Assembly (NCBI GenBank): GCA_039922875.1
Contig: JBDTDV010000008.1
Coordinates: forward strand, 77,236 to 141,235
Direction of reading: 5' to 3'
Length of the DNA stretch: 64,000 bases
Source: JBDTDV01 sp039922875
GTDB lineage: Bacteria; Actinomycetota; Actinomycetes; Actinomycetales; Microbacteriaceae
Position numbers and translations under genes: made by a program. Positions 25,388 through 34,100 of this stretch are shown one piece after another. The number at the start of each line of letters is the position of its first letter. The first letter of the stretch is position 1. The notes beneath the pieces were generated by a model, which made no database searches, was not told the origin of the DNA, and saw only the letters and a list, made by a program, of their open reading frames with translations.

Positions 25388-26550
25388 TGGATTTCGAACT
25401 CGATGACGAACATCAGCAGCTGCGGGAGCGGGTGCGGGACTTCGCCGACACCGTTGTCGCCCCTGCGGCATACGAATACGACACCAAGCGATCCCTGCCG
25501 TACGACATCATCGCCCGGATGGGAGAAATGGGCCTGTTCGGGTTGCCGTTACCGGTGGAATATGGCGGACAGGGCAAGGACTACCTTTCCCTGTGCCTGG
25601 CCGTTGAGCAACTCGCCCGCGCCGATCAGAGCATCGCGGTGACCCTGGAGGCCGGAGTCGGCCTTGGCATCATGCCGATCTATCGCAGCGGAACCGAAGA
25701 ACAGAAACGCCAGTGGCTGCCGATGCTCACCGCGGGCCACGCACTGGCCGGCTTCGGGCTGACCGAGGCGGATGCCGGGTCGGACGCCGCAGGAACCAAG
25801 ACCACTGCCGAGCTCGACAACGGTGAATGGGTGATCAACGGCACCAAACAGTTCATCACCAACTCCGGAACCGAGATCACCAAACTGGTCACCGTCACCG
25901 CCGTCACCGGCGAATCCGTCCGGCCAGACGGTTCGGTGAAGAAGGAGCTCACCGCGATCCTGGTGCCGTCTGGCACCGAGGGGTTCGTCGTCGAGCCGTC
26001 CTACGACAAGGTCGGCTGGCACACCTCCGATACCCACCCGCTCACCTTCACCAATGTGCGCGTTCCGGAGGCGAACCTGTTGGGCGAGCGCGGCCGCGGC
26101 TTCGCAAACTTCGTGCAAACCCTCGACGAGGGCAGGGTCGCCTTCGCCGCGCTGTGCACCGGCGCCGCGCAGGGATGCTTGGAGGAGTCGATCCGGTACG
26201 CCAAGACCCGCAACGTGTTCGGCCGCACGATCGGCTCGAACCAGCACATCTCGTTCATGATCGCCAGGATGCAGGCCAGGGTGCACACCTCGAGGCTCGC
26301 CTACTACGACGCGGCACAGAAACTGGTCAACGGCAAGCCGTTCAAGATGGAGGCCTCGATCGCCAAGATGGTCGGCAGCGAGGCGGCGATGGCCAACGCC
26401 CGCGACGCCACCCAGATCTTCGGCGGGTACGGATTCATGAACGAAAATCCGGTGGCCAGGCACTATCGCGATTCCAAGATCCTGGAGATCGGCGAGGGCA
26501 CCACCGAGGTGCAACTGATGGTGATCTCGCGGGAACTGGGATTCGCCTGA
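25387..26550 (+). CDS. Acyl-CoA dehydrogenase (short/branched-chain type)
   Basis: FAD enzyme forming an alpha,beta double bond in acyl-CoA and passing electrons to ETF. The 387 residues show FGLTEADAGSD and TKQFITNSG flavin/substrate segments, the QIFGGYGFMNENPVARHYRD block, and ILEIGEGTTEVQ near the C-terminus. The Glu in IGEGT is at the MCAD/SCAD catalytic-base position; isovaleryl-CoA dehydrogenases have a small residue there. It is therefore probably a short or branched-chain dehydrogenase in Leu/Ile/Val breakdown, like M. tuberculosis FadE19. GTG 25387 overlaps the upstream stop by one base. Confidence 0.88.
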   Translation: MDFELDDEHQQLRERVRDFADTVVAPAAYEYDTKRSLPYDIIARMGEMGLFGLPLPVEYGGQGKDYLSLCLAVEQLARADQSIAVTLEAGVGLGIMPIYRSGTEEQKRQWLPMLTAGHALAGFGLTEADAGSDAAGTKTTAELDNGEWVINGTKQFITNSGTEITKLVTVTAVTGESVRPDGSVKKELTAILVPSGTEGFVVEPSYDKVGWHTSDTHPLTFTNVRVPEANLLGERGRGFANFVQTLDEGRVAFAALCTGAAQGCLEESIRYAKTRNVFGRTIGSNQHISFMIARMQARVHTSRLAYYDAAQKLVNGKPFKMEASIAKMVGSEAAMANARDATQIFGGYGFMNENPVARHYRDSKILEIGEGTTEVQLMVISRELGFA

Positions 26551-26596
26551 TGACAGCTAGGCTCGTGGCACGGCCACCGAGAGTGGGAGTTCACCG

Positions 26597-27361
26597 ATGA
26601 TCGACAAAATCTACCCGAGCGCGGCGGATGCCGTCGCCGACATCCCGGACGGAGCCTCGATCGCCGTTGGCGGTTTCGGGATCTGCGGCGTGCCGATGGC
26701 GCTGATTCAGGCGCTGCACGCGGCCGGCACCAGCGGGCTGGAAATCATCAGCAACAACTGCGGTGTGGACGATTGGGGACTCGGCGTGTTGCTGCGGGAC
26801 CAGCGCATCGGCCGGATGATCAGTTCCTACGTCGGCGAGAACAAGGAATTCGCCAGACAGTTCCTCTCCGGGGAACTCGCGGTGGAGCTGAACCCGCAGG
26901 GCACCCTCGCCGAACGGCTGCGCGCAGGTGGGGCGGGAATCCCTGCCTTCTACACCCCGGCGGGCGTCGGCACCCAGGTCAGCGAAGGTGGGTTACCGCA
27001 ACGGTACGACGCCTCGGGCGGCGTGGCGACGGCATCCGAGCCGAAAGAGGTCCGCGGCTTCGGCGGGAACGACTATGTGCTGGAGACCGCCCTGCAGCCG
27101 GACTTTGCCCTGGTCCACGCGGCGCAGGCCGATCGGTATGGAAACCTGATTTACCACGCGACCGCGATGAACTTCAATCCACTGTGCGCCATGGCTGCCC
27201 GCACCACCATCGCCGAGGTCGAGGAGATCGTGGAGGCCGGTCAGCTGCCGCCCGGGCAGATCCACACCCCGGGGATCTTTGTACAGCGGGTGGTTTTGGC
27301 AGCCGACGTGGAGAAGCGGATCGAAAAGCGCACCGTGTCGGTGGCAGGAGGGCAATCATGA
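26597..27361 (+). CDS. scoA: 3-oxoacid CoA-transferase subunit A
   Basis: Moves CoA between a donor (succinyl-CoA) and a 3-oxo or dicarboxylic acid. The 254-residue class I CoA-transferase alpha subunit has GGFGICGVPMALI near the N-terminus, NNCGVDDWGLG and a GTLAERLRAGGAGIPAFYTP block. It overlaps scoB by 4 bp (ATGA). In the leucine route it would activate acetoacetate. In the itaconate route it could form itaconyl-CoA; that second use is inferred from the neighbours. Confidence 0.92.
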   Translation: MIDKIYPSAADAVADIPDGASIAVGGFGICGVPMALIQALHAAGTSGLEIISNNCGVDDWGLGVLLRDQRIGRMISSYVGENKEFARQFLSGELAVELNPQGTLAERLRAGGAGIPAFYTPAGVGTQVSEGGLPQRYDASGGVATASEPKEVRGFGGNDYVLETALQPDFALVHAAQADRYGNLIYHATAMNFNPLCAMAARTTIAEVEEIVEAGQLPPGQIHTPGIFVQRVVLAADVEKRIEKRTVSVAGGQS

Positions 27362-28017
27362 GCCTGACCCGAAATGAGCTGGCGGCCCGGGTGGCCCAGG
27401 AACTCGAAGACGGACAGTACGTCAACCTCGGCATCGGAATGCCGACCTTGATCCCGAACTACATCCCGGACGGCATCGAGGTCGTCTTGCATTCCGAAAA
27501 TGGCATATTAGGGGTGGGGCCGTACCCCACGGAGGACGCCCTTGATCCCGACCTGATCAACGCGGGAAAAGAGACGGTGACCGTCAACGCGGGCGCATCG
27601 TTCTTCGACTCCGGCACCTCGTTCGGCATGGTGCGAGGCGGCCACGTCGACGTCGCGGTCCTTGGCGCGATGGAGGTCGCTGCCAATGGTGATCTGGCCA
27701 GCTGGATGATTCCGGGCAAGATGGTCAAGGGCATGGGCGGCGCCATGGACCTTGTGTTCGGCGCAAAACGGCTGATCGTGATGATGAACCACACGGACCG
27801 GGACGGCCAACCGAAGATCCTGCCCGCCTGCACGCTGCCGCTGACCGGCAAGGGCTGTGTCGACAGAATCGTTACCGACCTTGCCGTGATCGATGTCACC
27901 GAACGCGGCCTGGTGCTGCGCGAGACGGCGCCCGGGGTCGGCGTCGACGAAGTCGTCGCAGCCACCGGAGCTGAGCTGATCACGAGCGAGTATCAGGCGG
28001 GGGAGCGCAGCGCATGA
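27358..28017 (+). CDS. scoB: 3-oxoacid CoA-transferase subunit B
   Basis: Catalytic beta subunit of the class I CoA-transferase. Glu47 in the SENGILG motif forms the covalent glutamyl-CoA intermediate. NLGIGMPTLIPNYIP and GAMEVAANGDLASWMIPGK are family signatures. ATG 27358 (MSLTRNELAARVAQ) gives 219 residues; the frame is open far upstream, but only inside scoA. It overlaps scoA and the MaoC gene by 4 bp each, so the block is one translationally linked operon. Confidence 0.93.
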   Translation: MSLTRNELAARVAQELEDGQYVNLGIGMPTLIPNYIPDGIEVVLHSENGILGVGPYPTEDALDPDLINAGKETVTVNAGASFFDSGTSFGMVRGGHVDVAVLGAMEVAANGDLASWMIPGKMVKGMGGAMDLVFGAKRLIVMMNHTDRDGQPKILPACTLPLTGKGCVDRIVTDLAVIDVTERGLVLRETAPGVGVDEVVAATGAELITSEYQAGERSA

Positions 28018-28544
28018 CCGAGCGCGACGCTACGCCAGCGGGTAAGGGGCCATCGGGCACGGTGCCATCGGGCAAGGTAATCGAGCAGCGCGGCCTTTAT
28101 TTTGAGGAGTTCGAGGTCGGTACCCGCTATCTGCATCGGCCAGGCCGCACGGTGACCGAGGCCGACAACGTGTTATTCACCACGCTGACCATGAACATGC
28201 AATCCCTGCATCTGGATGCCGCGTGGGCCGCCGAGCAGCCCTTCGGGCAGCGCCTGGTGAACTCGATGTTCACCTTGGCCACCCTGGTGGGCAGCTCGGT
28301 CGCGCAACTTACCGAAGGCACCATTGTGGCGAACCTTGGCTTCACCGAGGTCCGGTTCCCGCATCCGCTCTATCACGGCGACACGATGTACTCGGAAACC
28401 ATGGTGGACGGCAAGCGGCTCTCAAAATCCCGACCCGGCCAGGGCATCGTGACACTGACTCATACCGCGAAGAACCAGGACGGCATCGTGGTGGCCAGCG
28501 CCGTCCGCTCGACGTTGGTCTGGTGTCGGGACGCCGCCCGATGA
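28014..28544 (+). CDS. MaoC-family hydratase
   Basis: Hot-dog-fold enoyl-CoA hydratase of 176 residues. The block TVTEADNVLFTTLTMNMQSLHLD has the Asp of the MaoC active site, and the conserved His is in the later MNMQSLH segment. The M. tuberculosis counterpart beside the CitE-like lyase (Rv2499c) hydrates itaconyl-CoA and methylglutaconyl-type CoAs; the same is inferred here. The first 25 residues include a PSG(T/K)VPSGK repeat encoded by a short duplication. It overlaps its neighbours by 4 bp on both sides. Confidence 0.85.
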   Translation: MTERDATPAGKGPSGTVPSGKVIEQRGLYFEEFEVGTRYLHRPGRTVTEADNVLFTTLTMNMQSLHLDAAWAAEQPFGQRLVNSMFTLATLVGSSVAQLTEGTIVANLGFTEVRFPHPLYHGDTMYSETMVDGKRLSKSRPGQGIVTLTHTAKNQDGIVVASAVRSTLVWCRDAAR

Positions 28545-29380
28545 TCCCGATCGAGCCGTTCGCGCTCGGCCCGGCATTGCTGTTCTGCCCAGCCGACCGC
28601 CCGGAACGCTACGATAAGGCGCTTCAGCGCGCAGATGCCGTCATTCTCGATCTGGAGGACGCTGTCGCGCCGGATGCAAAGCCGATGGCCCGGCAGGCCA
28701 TCGGCGAACACCCACTCGACCCAGCCCGCGTCATCGTGCGGGTCAACCCGGTGGGCACCGAGGACTTCGATCGGGATCTGGCCGCGCTGGCGATGACGCA
28801 ATACCGTACCGTGATGCTGGCCAAAGCGGAAAGTGCCCAGCAGCCGCCCACGCTCGCTCGGCTGGGCAGCGGCTATCGGGTCATTGCGCTGTGCGAGACC
28901 GCTCAGGGTATCGTCGCGGCGGGCGCGATCGCCGCCGAGCCGAACGTCGTCGGGTTGATGTGGGGGGCGGAAGACCTGGTCGCTTCCCTCGGCGGAACCT
29001 CGAGCAGATTCGCCGACGGCCGCTATCGTCTGGTGGCCTCGCACGCGCGGTCACAGGTGCTGTTGGCCGCTGCGGCAAACGGAAAGGCCGCCATTGACAG
29101 TGTGTATTTGAACATCGGCGATCTCGAGGGCTTATCGATCGAGGCGTCGGATGCCGCCGCGTCCGGATTCGCCGCCACCGCCTGCATCCATCCAAGTCAG
29201 GTGCCGGTGATTCGAGACGCCTACCGGCCCGGCGCGGAAGAGACCGCCTACGCGCACGCGGTGCTCGCTGCAGCCTCAGGCCAGCGCGGCGTGTTCCGGT
29301 TCCGTGGCCGGATGATCGACGCGCCGGTGCTCCGACACGCCGAGCATGTGCTCAGTCGCGCGTCAGCGGTCGGTCCCTGA
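28541..29380 (+). CDS. CitE-like beta-hydroxyacyl-CoA lyase (HpcH/HpaI family)
   Basis: Mg-dependent C-C lyase without the citrate lyase partner subunits. The 279-residue TIM barrel has DLEDAVAP (38-45), the CoA-phosphate Arg in IVRVNP (65-70), metal ligand Glu119 in ALCETAQG and metal ligand Asp145 in WGAEDL. The best-studied neighbour-matched homologue, M. tuberculosis Rv2498c, cleaves (S)-citramalyl-CoA to pyruvate and acetyl-CoA and also (R)-HMG-CoA. ATG 28541 overlaps the MaoC stop. The stop TGA at 29378 lies inside a REP-like repeat shared with the convergent gene. Confidence 0.88.
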   Translation: MIPIEPFALGPALLFCPADRPERYDKALQRADAVILDLEDAVAPDAKPMARQAIGEHPLDPARVIVRVNPVGTEDFDRDLAALAMTQYRTVMLAKAESAQQPPTLARLGSGYRVIALCETAQGIVAAGAIAAEPNVVGLMWGAEDLVASLGGTSSRFADGRYRLVASHARSQVLLAAAANGKAAIDSVYLNIGDLEGLSIEASDAAASGFAATACIHPSQVPVIRDAYRPGAEETAYAHAVLAAASGQRGVFRFRGRMIDAPVLRHAEHVLSRASAVGP

Positions 29381-29821
29381 GCCTGCCGAAGGGTCATCCC
29401 GCCGGTCGGTCCCTGAGCTTGCCGAAGGGTCATCCCGAACATCCCGTACGTCCCGGCGCTTGCGCACTCCGTCCCGATCCGTGTCCACGTCCGGGTCGAG
29501 CTTGTCCGCCTTGCGCACCTGCTCGGTCGTGCGTGCCTGAGTGGCGGCGGCATCCTCTTGGCGTTCGCTCGCCTCGCGACGCAGGCGTTCCGCATCGACC
29601 TCCGCCTGCTCTGCGTCTGCTTGCGCCCTGGCCGCCTTGGCACTCTCGTCGCGGGCGGCCAGCTCGTCCTCTTGCGCGTCCCGCCTGATTTCGGCCGCAC
29701 GACGGCGGTTGACCTCTCGGCGCCGGTTCCGGCCCACGTACAGGGCGATGCTCACGATGACGAGAATGACGATGATCGCTATGATCACCACGATGATCCA
29801 GGTCAGCTGGGTCGAGTCCAT
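29363..29821 (-). CDS. Membrane-anchored protein with charged coiled coil, unknown function
   Basis: The 152-residue protein has an N-terminal transmembrane helix (about 7-29, Ile/Val-rich) and then a long Arg/Glu/Ala-rich helix (about 30-110) likely to form a coiled coil in the cytoplasm. The C-terminal 24 residues consist of two 12-residue repeats, RDDPSA(S/G)SGTDR, encoded by the REP-like element. Start ATG 29821 has AAGAGGAG upstream; the longer frame is not supported. It ends convergently with the CitE gene with 18 bp of overlap. The coding sense of the tail may be accidental. Confidence 0.65.
   Translation of the reverse strand: MDSTQLTWIIVVIIAIIVILVIVSIALYVGRNRRREVNRRRAAEIRRDAQEDELAARDESAKAARAQADAEQAEVDAERLRREASERQEDAAATQARTTEQVRKADKLDPDVDTDRDGVRKRRDVRDVRDDPSASSGTDRRDDPSAGSGTDR
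29368..29436. repeat. REP-like element, two 33-bp copies with core CCTGAGC(C/T)TGCCGAAGGG
   Basis: Copies at 29368-29400 and 29404-29436 differ at one base, with a period of 36. The core resembles the CCTGAGCCTGTCGAAGGG family of dispersed intergenic repeats seen in actinobacteria and other phyla. Copy 1 includes the CitE stop codon. Confidence 0.8.
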
Positions 29822-29923
29822 GATGATCTCCTCTTGCTTAGAGTCGGGAACGCCTCCAGTAAACAACCGAACCGGGACCCTCGCCATGCCGCGGAACGAA
29901 ATCGCCGCTGGTGCATGCTGCCG

Positions 29924-30319
29924 TTACGCGTCGAAGGTATTGACCATCATGTGTGCCGCACGGTCCAGGTAGTCCCAGATGGCTGCCTCGTACATCGGCG
30001 GGAGCTCCAGCGTGTCCAGCGCGGTGCGCATATGCGACAACCACCGGTCCCTGGCGTCCGGGGTGACCCGGAAGGCCACGTGCCGCTGCATCAACCGTGG
30101 GTGGCCGCGCTTCTCCTGATAGGTCGTCGGACCGCCCCAATACTGCTCCAGGAACATGGTCAACCGCTCCGTCGCCGGCCCGAGGTCATCCTCCGGGTAC
30201 ATCGGCTTCAACACCGGGTCGCCCGCCACTCCTCGGTAGAACTCGGTGACCAGGCGCTGAAAGGTTTCACGGCCGCCCACCTGAGCATAAAAGGTTGAAT
30301 GATCGGGAGTGCTGGTCAC
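29924..30319 (-). CDS. glbO: Group II truncated haemoglobin
   Basis: Haem protein binding O2 and probably handling NO or peroxide in the cytoplasm. The 131 residues match GlbO spacing: TyrB10 at 28, TyrCD1 at 41, proximal His80 and TrpG8 at 93. Start GTG 30319 (MTSTPDHS) overlaps the mechanosensitive channel stop by 4 bp (GTGA), which fixes the start and indicates translational coupling. The upstream open frame is the antisense-free extension into that gene and is rejected. Confidence 0.92.
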   Translation of the reverse strand: MTSTPDHSTFYAQVGGRETFQRLVTEFYRGVAGDPVLKPMYPEDDLGPATERLTMFLEQYWGGPTTYQEKRGHPRLMQRHVAFRVTPDARDRWLSHMRTALDTLELPPMYEAAIWDYLDRAAHMMVNTFDA

Positions 30320-31377
30320 TTCTTTGGGTCCTTCGAATGTATGACGTCGACGGACCTGGGGTCCGTTCCCGCGTCCTTGTTTCGCCAACCGCGCTTCTTC
30401 TTCGGCTGATCCGGTTCGGTGACCCGCAGTGGTTTGGTGCGGGGCGGATTTGCACCCTTGATGCTGGCCGCGCCGTCGAATCCGGTCAGCACCACCGCGT
30501 TGAGCGAGGGCAGTTGCACCTCCATCGCGTCGAGGGTCGACTTCAATCGGGCGCGCAACTCGCGGGAAACATCGTCCTTGGCAACCGTTCGGGTCTTGAT
30601 CACCAACCGGATCACCACCGCTTCGGGCGAAATCGACTCCAGACCCCACAATTCCGGTTTATCCAGAATGCTGGGTCGCCACTTCGGTGTCTTGGCCAGC
30701 GCTGTCGCGGTATCCAGCGCGGCACTCTGAATGGCGTCGATGTCCGCGTCGTACGGCACGGCGAGATCGATGATCACCCGTGACCAACCCTGGGACATGT
30801 TGCCGACCCGCAGAATTTCCCCGTTGCGGACAAACCAGAGCGTGCCGTTGACATCGCGTAACTGGGTGATTCGGATACCGACCGCCTCGACCATTCCGGT
30901 CGCCGGACCGACATCGACGACGTCGCCAACCCCGAGCTGATCCTCCATCACCATGAACAAGCCGTTGAGCACATCCTTGACGATGTTCTGCGCCCCGAAG
31001 CCGAGGCCCGCACCGACCGCGGCGGTCAGAATCGTCAGCGAGCCGATCACGCTCGGCGCGAGAGTGTTCACCAATAGCACCAGGGTCACGACGACGACGA
31101 TCACGTTGATGACGTTCGTCAGGACCGTGCCGAGGGTTCTGGTGCGCTGCACGACCCGCACTGCCGCCAGCGGTGAGGCCAGCAGCATCTGGGTGTCTTG
31201 CACGCGCTGTTTCTTTTTGACCCCGGTGACGATCCGATCCACGACGCGTCTGATCAACGCGAGCAGAATCCAGCGGATCAGGAATGCCCCGACGATGATT
31301 ATGACGACACTGACCAGGTGATACGTCTTGTCAAAGTCCTGCAGCCAGGTGACGAAGGCAGTCCAGTCCATAGGCAT
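30316..31377 (-). CDS. MscS-type small-conductance mechanosensitive channel
   Basis: Releases solutes under hypo-osmotic shock. The 353 residues have an N-terminal membrane helix (about 20-42) and two further helices (about 85-110 and 115-140). The pore-lining helix region is rich in Gly and Ala (AAVGAGLGFGAQNIVKD, about 139-155), and the beta domain follows with VGDVVDVGPATGMVEAVGIR. The C-terminus is Lys/Arg-rich and cytoplasmic. It is the first gene of a unit with the truncated haemoglobin. Confidence 0.9.
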   Translation of the reverse strand: MPMDWTAFVTWLQDFDKTYHLVSVVIIIVGAFLIRWILLALIRRVVDRIVTGVKKKQRVQDTQMLLASPLAAVRVVQRTRTLGTVLTNVINVIVVVVTLVLLVNTLAPSVIGSLTILTAAVGAGLGFGAQNIVKDVLNGLFMVMEDQLGVGDVVDVGPATGMVEAVGIRITQLRDVNGTLWFVRNGEILRVGNMSQGWSRVIIDLAVPYDADIDAIQSAALDTATALAKTPKWRPSILDKPELWGLESISPEAVVIRLVIKTRTVAKDDVSRELRARLKSTLDAMEVQLPSLNAVVLTGFDGAASIKGANPPRTKPLRVTEPDQPKKKRGWRNKDAGTDPRSVDVIHSKDPKK

Positions 31378-31409
31378 CCACTCTATCGGTGGGGTCTGAG
31401 CGTACTCGG

Positions 31410-34010
31410 CTAGATCACGGCCGCACGAGCGTCACGGGCCTGCGCGGCGAGGGCGCGCTCGACGCCGGCGAGATTCTCCACCACGATCCTGCGCAACGCC
31501 GCAGGCTCCGGATTCTGGTCCAGCCAGGCGCGGGTTGCATCGCGCAATGCAGCGTTCGCCAACGGCCTCGGGTACATTCCGGCGACCAGGTACTCGGCGA
31601 TCTTGTAGCTACGAGAGGCCCACACTTCCTGCAGAGCGGCGAAATACCGGGGCACGAACTCCTCGAGCAGCTCGGTGTCGATCACGCGTTGGAACCCGAT
31701 ACCGGTCACCCGGACGATGGTGTTCGGTGCGGTGTCCACATCGAAGACGGATGCCCACGCGGCACGTTTGCCCTCCGCAGTGGGAATCGCCGCCGCCGCC
31801 GCCGCCGCGGACTGGGCTCCGGTGGCGGTATCGTCAGCTGCCAGTGCCGCATCGATCTCGCTGTGCCCGGCTCTTCCTCCGGCCACTAGCGCGGTCAGTA
31901 GCTCCCAGGAGAGGTCGGTGTCGATCTCGAGGTCATCTAACCGCAGCGCGCCCGAGCGCAATTCGCCGATGGCATCCAACTGCTCCTCAGTCCGCGCCAC
32001 CGCCGCGAAGAACTTGACGAATTGGAACTGCGCATCGGTGCCGGCCTTGGCCTGCTGGGCCAGGGCCCAGAGGGAGTCGGCGACGTGCTCCAGCGTCGCA
32101 TCACGACGTTCCGGTGCGGTGTAGGAGCCCGCGGCCAGCAGGAGCTGGTTCAGCGTGGTGCGCAGGGTGGTCGACTCGGTTTCGGTCGCGATGTTGTTCA
32201 GCACCAGCCGCACATAATCACCAGCCGGAGTCTCGGCGTCACGGGTGGCATCCCAGACGGCACCCCAGACCAGTGCCCGCGCCAGCGGATTCTCGATCGA
32301 GGACAGGCTCTGCAATGCGACCGTCAGTGAGGCGTCGTCCAGCCGGATCTTGGCGTAGGCCAGGTCATCATCGTTGAGCAGGATCAGATCCGGCCGCGCC
32401 ACGCCGACCAACTCCGCGACAGCGGTCCTTTCGCCGTCGATGTCGAGCTCGAGGCGACGCTCGCGCACCAGCCGCTTTCCGGAACCATCGGTTGGATCGC
32501 TGTAGTTGTACAGGCCGATGGCTAGGCGGTGTGGACGCAGGGTCGGATGCTCGGCCGGCGCCTCCTGCAGTACGGCGAAAGAGGTGATGTTTTTATTGGA
32601 ATCGACCTCGAGCTGCGGTCGCAGGGTGTTCACACCCGCGGTCTCCAGCCACAGTGCCGCCCACTGGGTCAGATCGCGGCCACTGGTCGCCTCCAACTCG
32701 ACCAGCAGGTCGCGCAGTTCGGTGTTGCCGTAAGCGTGCCGTTTGAAGTATCGGGCAACTCCCGCCAGAAATGCCTCCTGGCCCACCCAGGCGCTCAGTT
32801 GTTTGAGCACAGAGCCGCCCTTGGCGTAGGTGATGCCGTCGAAGTTGACCTGGACGTCTTGGAGGTCATTGATGGTGGCAACCACCGGGTGCGTAGAGGG
32901 CAGCTGGTCCTGCGCGTAGGCCCAGCTCTTTTCCATGGCAGCGAAGGTTGTCCAGGCCTGGTGCCATTCGGTCGCCTCGGCGGTGACGAGGGTGGAGGCG
33001 TACTCGGCGAACGATTCGTTCAGCCACAGGTCGTTCCACCAGCGCATGGTGACCAGGTCTCCGAACCACATGTGTGCCAACTCGTGCAGGATGGTGACGA
33101 CCCGGCGCTCCTTGATGGCGTCGGTCACCTTGGAACGGAAGACATAGGTTTCGGTGAACGTGATCGCCCCGGCGTTCTCCATCGCCCCGGCGTTGAACTC
33201 CGGCACGAAGAGCTGGTCGTACTTCTCAAACGGATACGCATAATCGAACTTCTCCTCGTAGTAGGCGAAGCCCTGGCGGGTCTTTTCAAAGATGTAGTCG
33301 GCGTCGAGGTATTCGGCCAACGACGCCCGGGCGAAGATGCCCAGTGGGATTACCCGGCCGTCGCGGCTGGTCAACTCGCTGTGCACGCCGACGTACGGTC
33401 CGGCGATCAGTGCGGTGACATAGGAGGGGAGTACCGGGGTCGGCTCGAACGACCAGGTGGCCGATTCTGGCACGGAGCCGGCCGAAGGCTCGGCATCCTC
33501 GGCAGGCACGGGGGTCGGGGTGGGGGAGTTGCTGATCACCTGCCAGTTCGCCGGCGCCGTCACGGTGAACTGGAAGCTCGCCTTCAGATCCGGCTGCTCA
33601 AAAACCGCGAACATGCGCCGCGAATCCGGCACCTCGAACTGGCTGTACAGGTAGACCTCGTCGTCGACCGGGTCTACGAACCGGTGCAAGCCCTCACCGG
33701 TATTCGTGTACAGTGCGTCGGCCACCACCGTGAGCTCGTTCTCCGCGGCGAGAGAGTCCAGTTGGATTCGGATGCCGTCGCTGACGAGGGCGGGATCAAG
33801 CACCGTACCGTTCAGGGTGACCGAATGCACCGTGCGGGTGATCGCATCGATGAAGGTGGATGCTCCCGGCGTCGCCGAGAACCTCACGGTGGTCTCGCTG
33901 CGGAAGGTCTCCGGGCCCGTGGTGAGGTCCAGCCGTACGTCGTAACGGTGCACAGACAGGAGCGCCGCACGCTCCTGGGCTTCGACGCGGGTGAGATTTT
34001 CTCCAGGCAA
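31410..34010 (-). CDS. pepN: Aminopeptidase N (M1 family)
   Basis: Zinc aminopeptidase that removes N-terminal residues from peptides. The 866 residues have the substrate-recognition motif GAMEN (near residue 271), the zinc motif HELAHMW (near 307) with the downstream Glu ligand in NESFAEYAS, and a C-terminal ERAP1-like helical domain. The start is a TTG (34010) backed by GAAGGAG eight bases upstream. It is a single gene and the length is normal for actinobacterial PepN. Confidence 0.95.
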   Translation of the reverse strand: MPGENLTRVEAQERAALLSVHRYDVRLDLTTGPETFRSETTVRFSATPGASTFIDAITRTVHSVTLNGTVLDPALVSDGIRIQLDSLAAENELTVVADALYTNTGEGLHRFVDPVDDEVYLYSQFEVPDSRRMFAVFEQPDLKASFQFTVTAPANWQVISNSPTPTPVPAEDAEPSAGSVPESATWSFEPTPVLPSYVTALIAGPYVGVHSELTSRDGRVIPLGIFARASLAEYLDADYIFEKTRQGFAYYEEKFDYAYPFEKYDQLFVPEFNAGAMENAGAITFTETYVFRSKVTDAIKERRVVTILHELAHMWFGDLVTMRWWNDLWLNESFAEYASTLVTAEATEWHQAWTTFAAMEKSWAYAQDQLPSTHPVVATINDLQDVQVNFDGITYAKGGSVLKQLSAWVGQEAFLAGVARYFKRHAYGNTELRDLLVELEATSGRDLTQWAALWLETAGVNTLRPQLEVDSNKNITSFAVLQEAPAEHPTLRPHRLAIGLYNYSDPTDGSGKRLVRERRLELDIDGERTAVAELVGVARPDLILLNDDDLAYAKIRLDDASLTVALQSLSSIENPLARALVWGAVWDATRDAETPAGDYVRLVLNNIATETESTTLRTTLNQLLLAAGSYTAPERRDATLEHVADSLWALAQQAKAGTDAQFQFVKFFAAVARTEEQLDAIGELRSGALRLDDLEIDTDLSWELLTALVAGGRAGHSEIDAALAADDTATGAQSAAAAAAAIPTAEGKRAAWASVFDVDTAPNTIVRVTGIGFQRVIDTELLEEFVPRYFAALQEVWASRSYKIAEYLVAGMYPRPLANAALRDATRAWLDQNPEPAALRRIVVENLAGVERALAAQARDARAAVI

Positions 34011-34100
34011 CTTCGCACTCCTTCGGCGCAGACGTGAGGTAGTTCGGCGACTCGTGATCGCCGCGAACCAGCCTAGTCGGCACCGAAGCGCGACCGGATG

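Noticed and set aside
24077..25471. 464-codon open frame antisense to the biotin carboxylase subunit
   Set aside because: Shadow of a well-supported gene with EAMKMEH and ATP-grasp motifs.
32529..34037. 502-codon open frame antisense to pepN
   Set aside because: Lies wholly on the opposite strand of a clear M1 aminopeptidase; composition is typical of a high-GC shadow frame.
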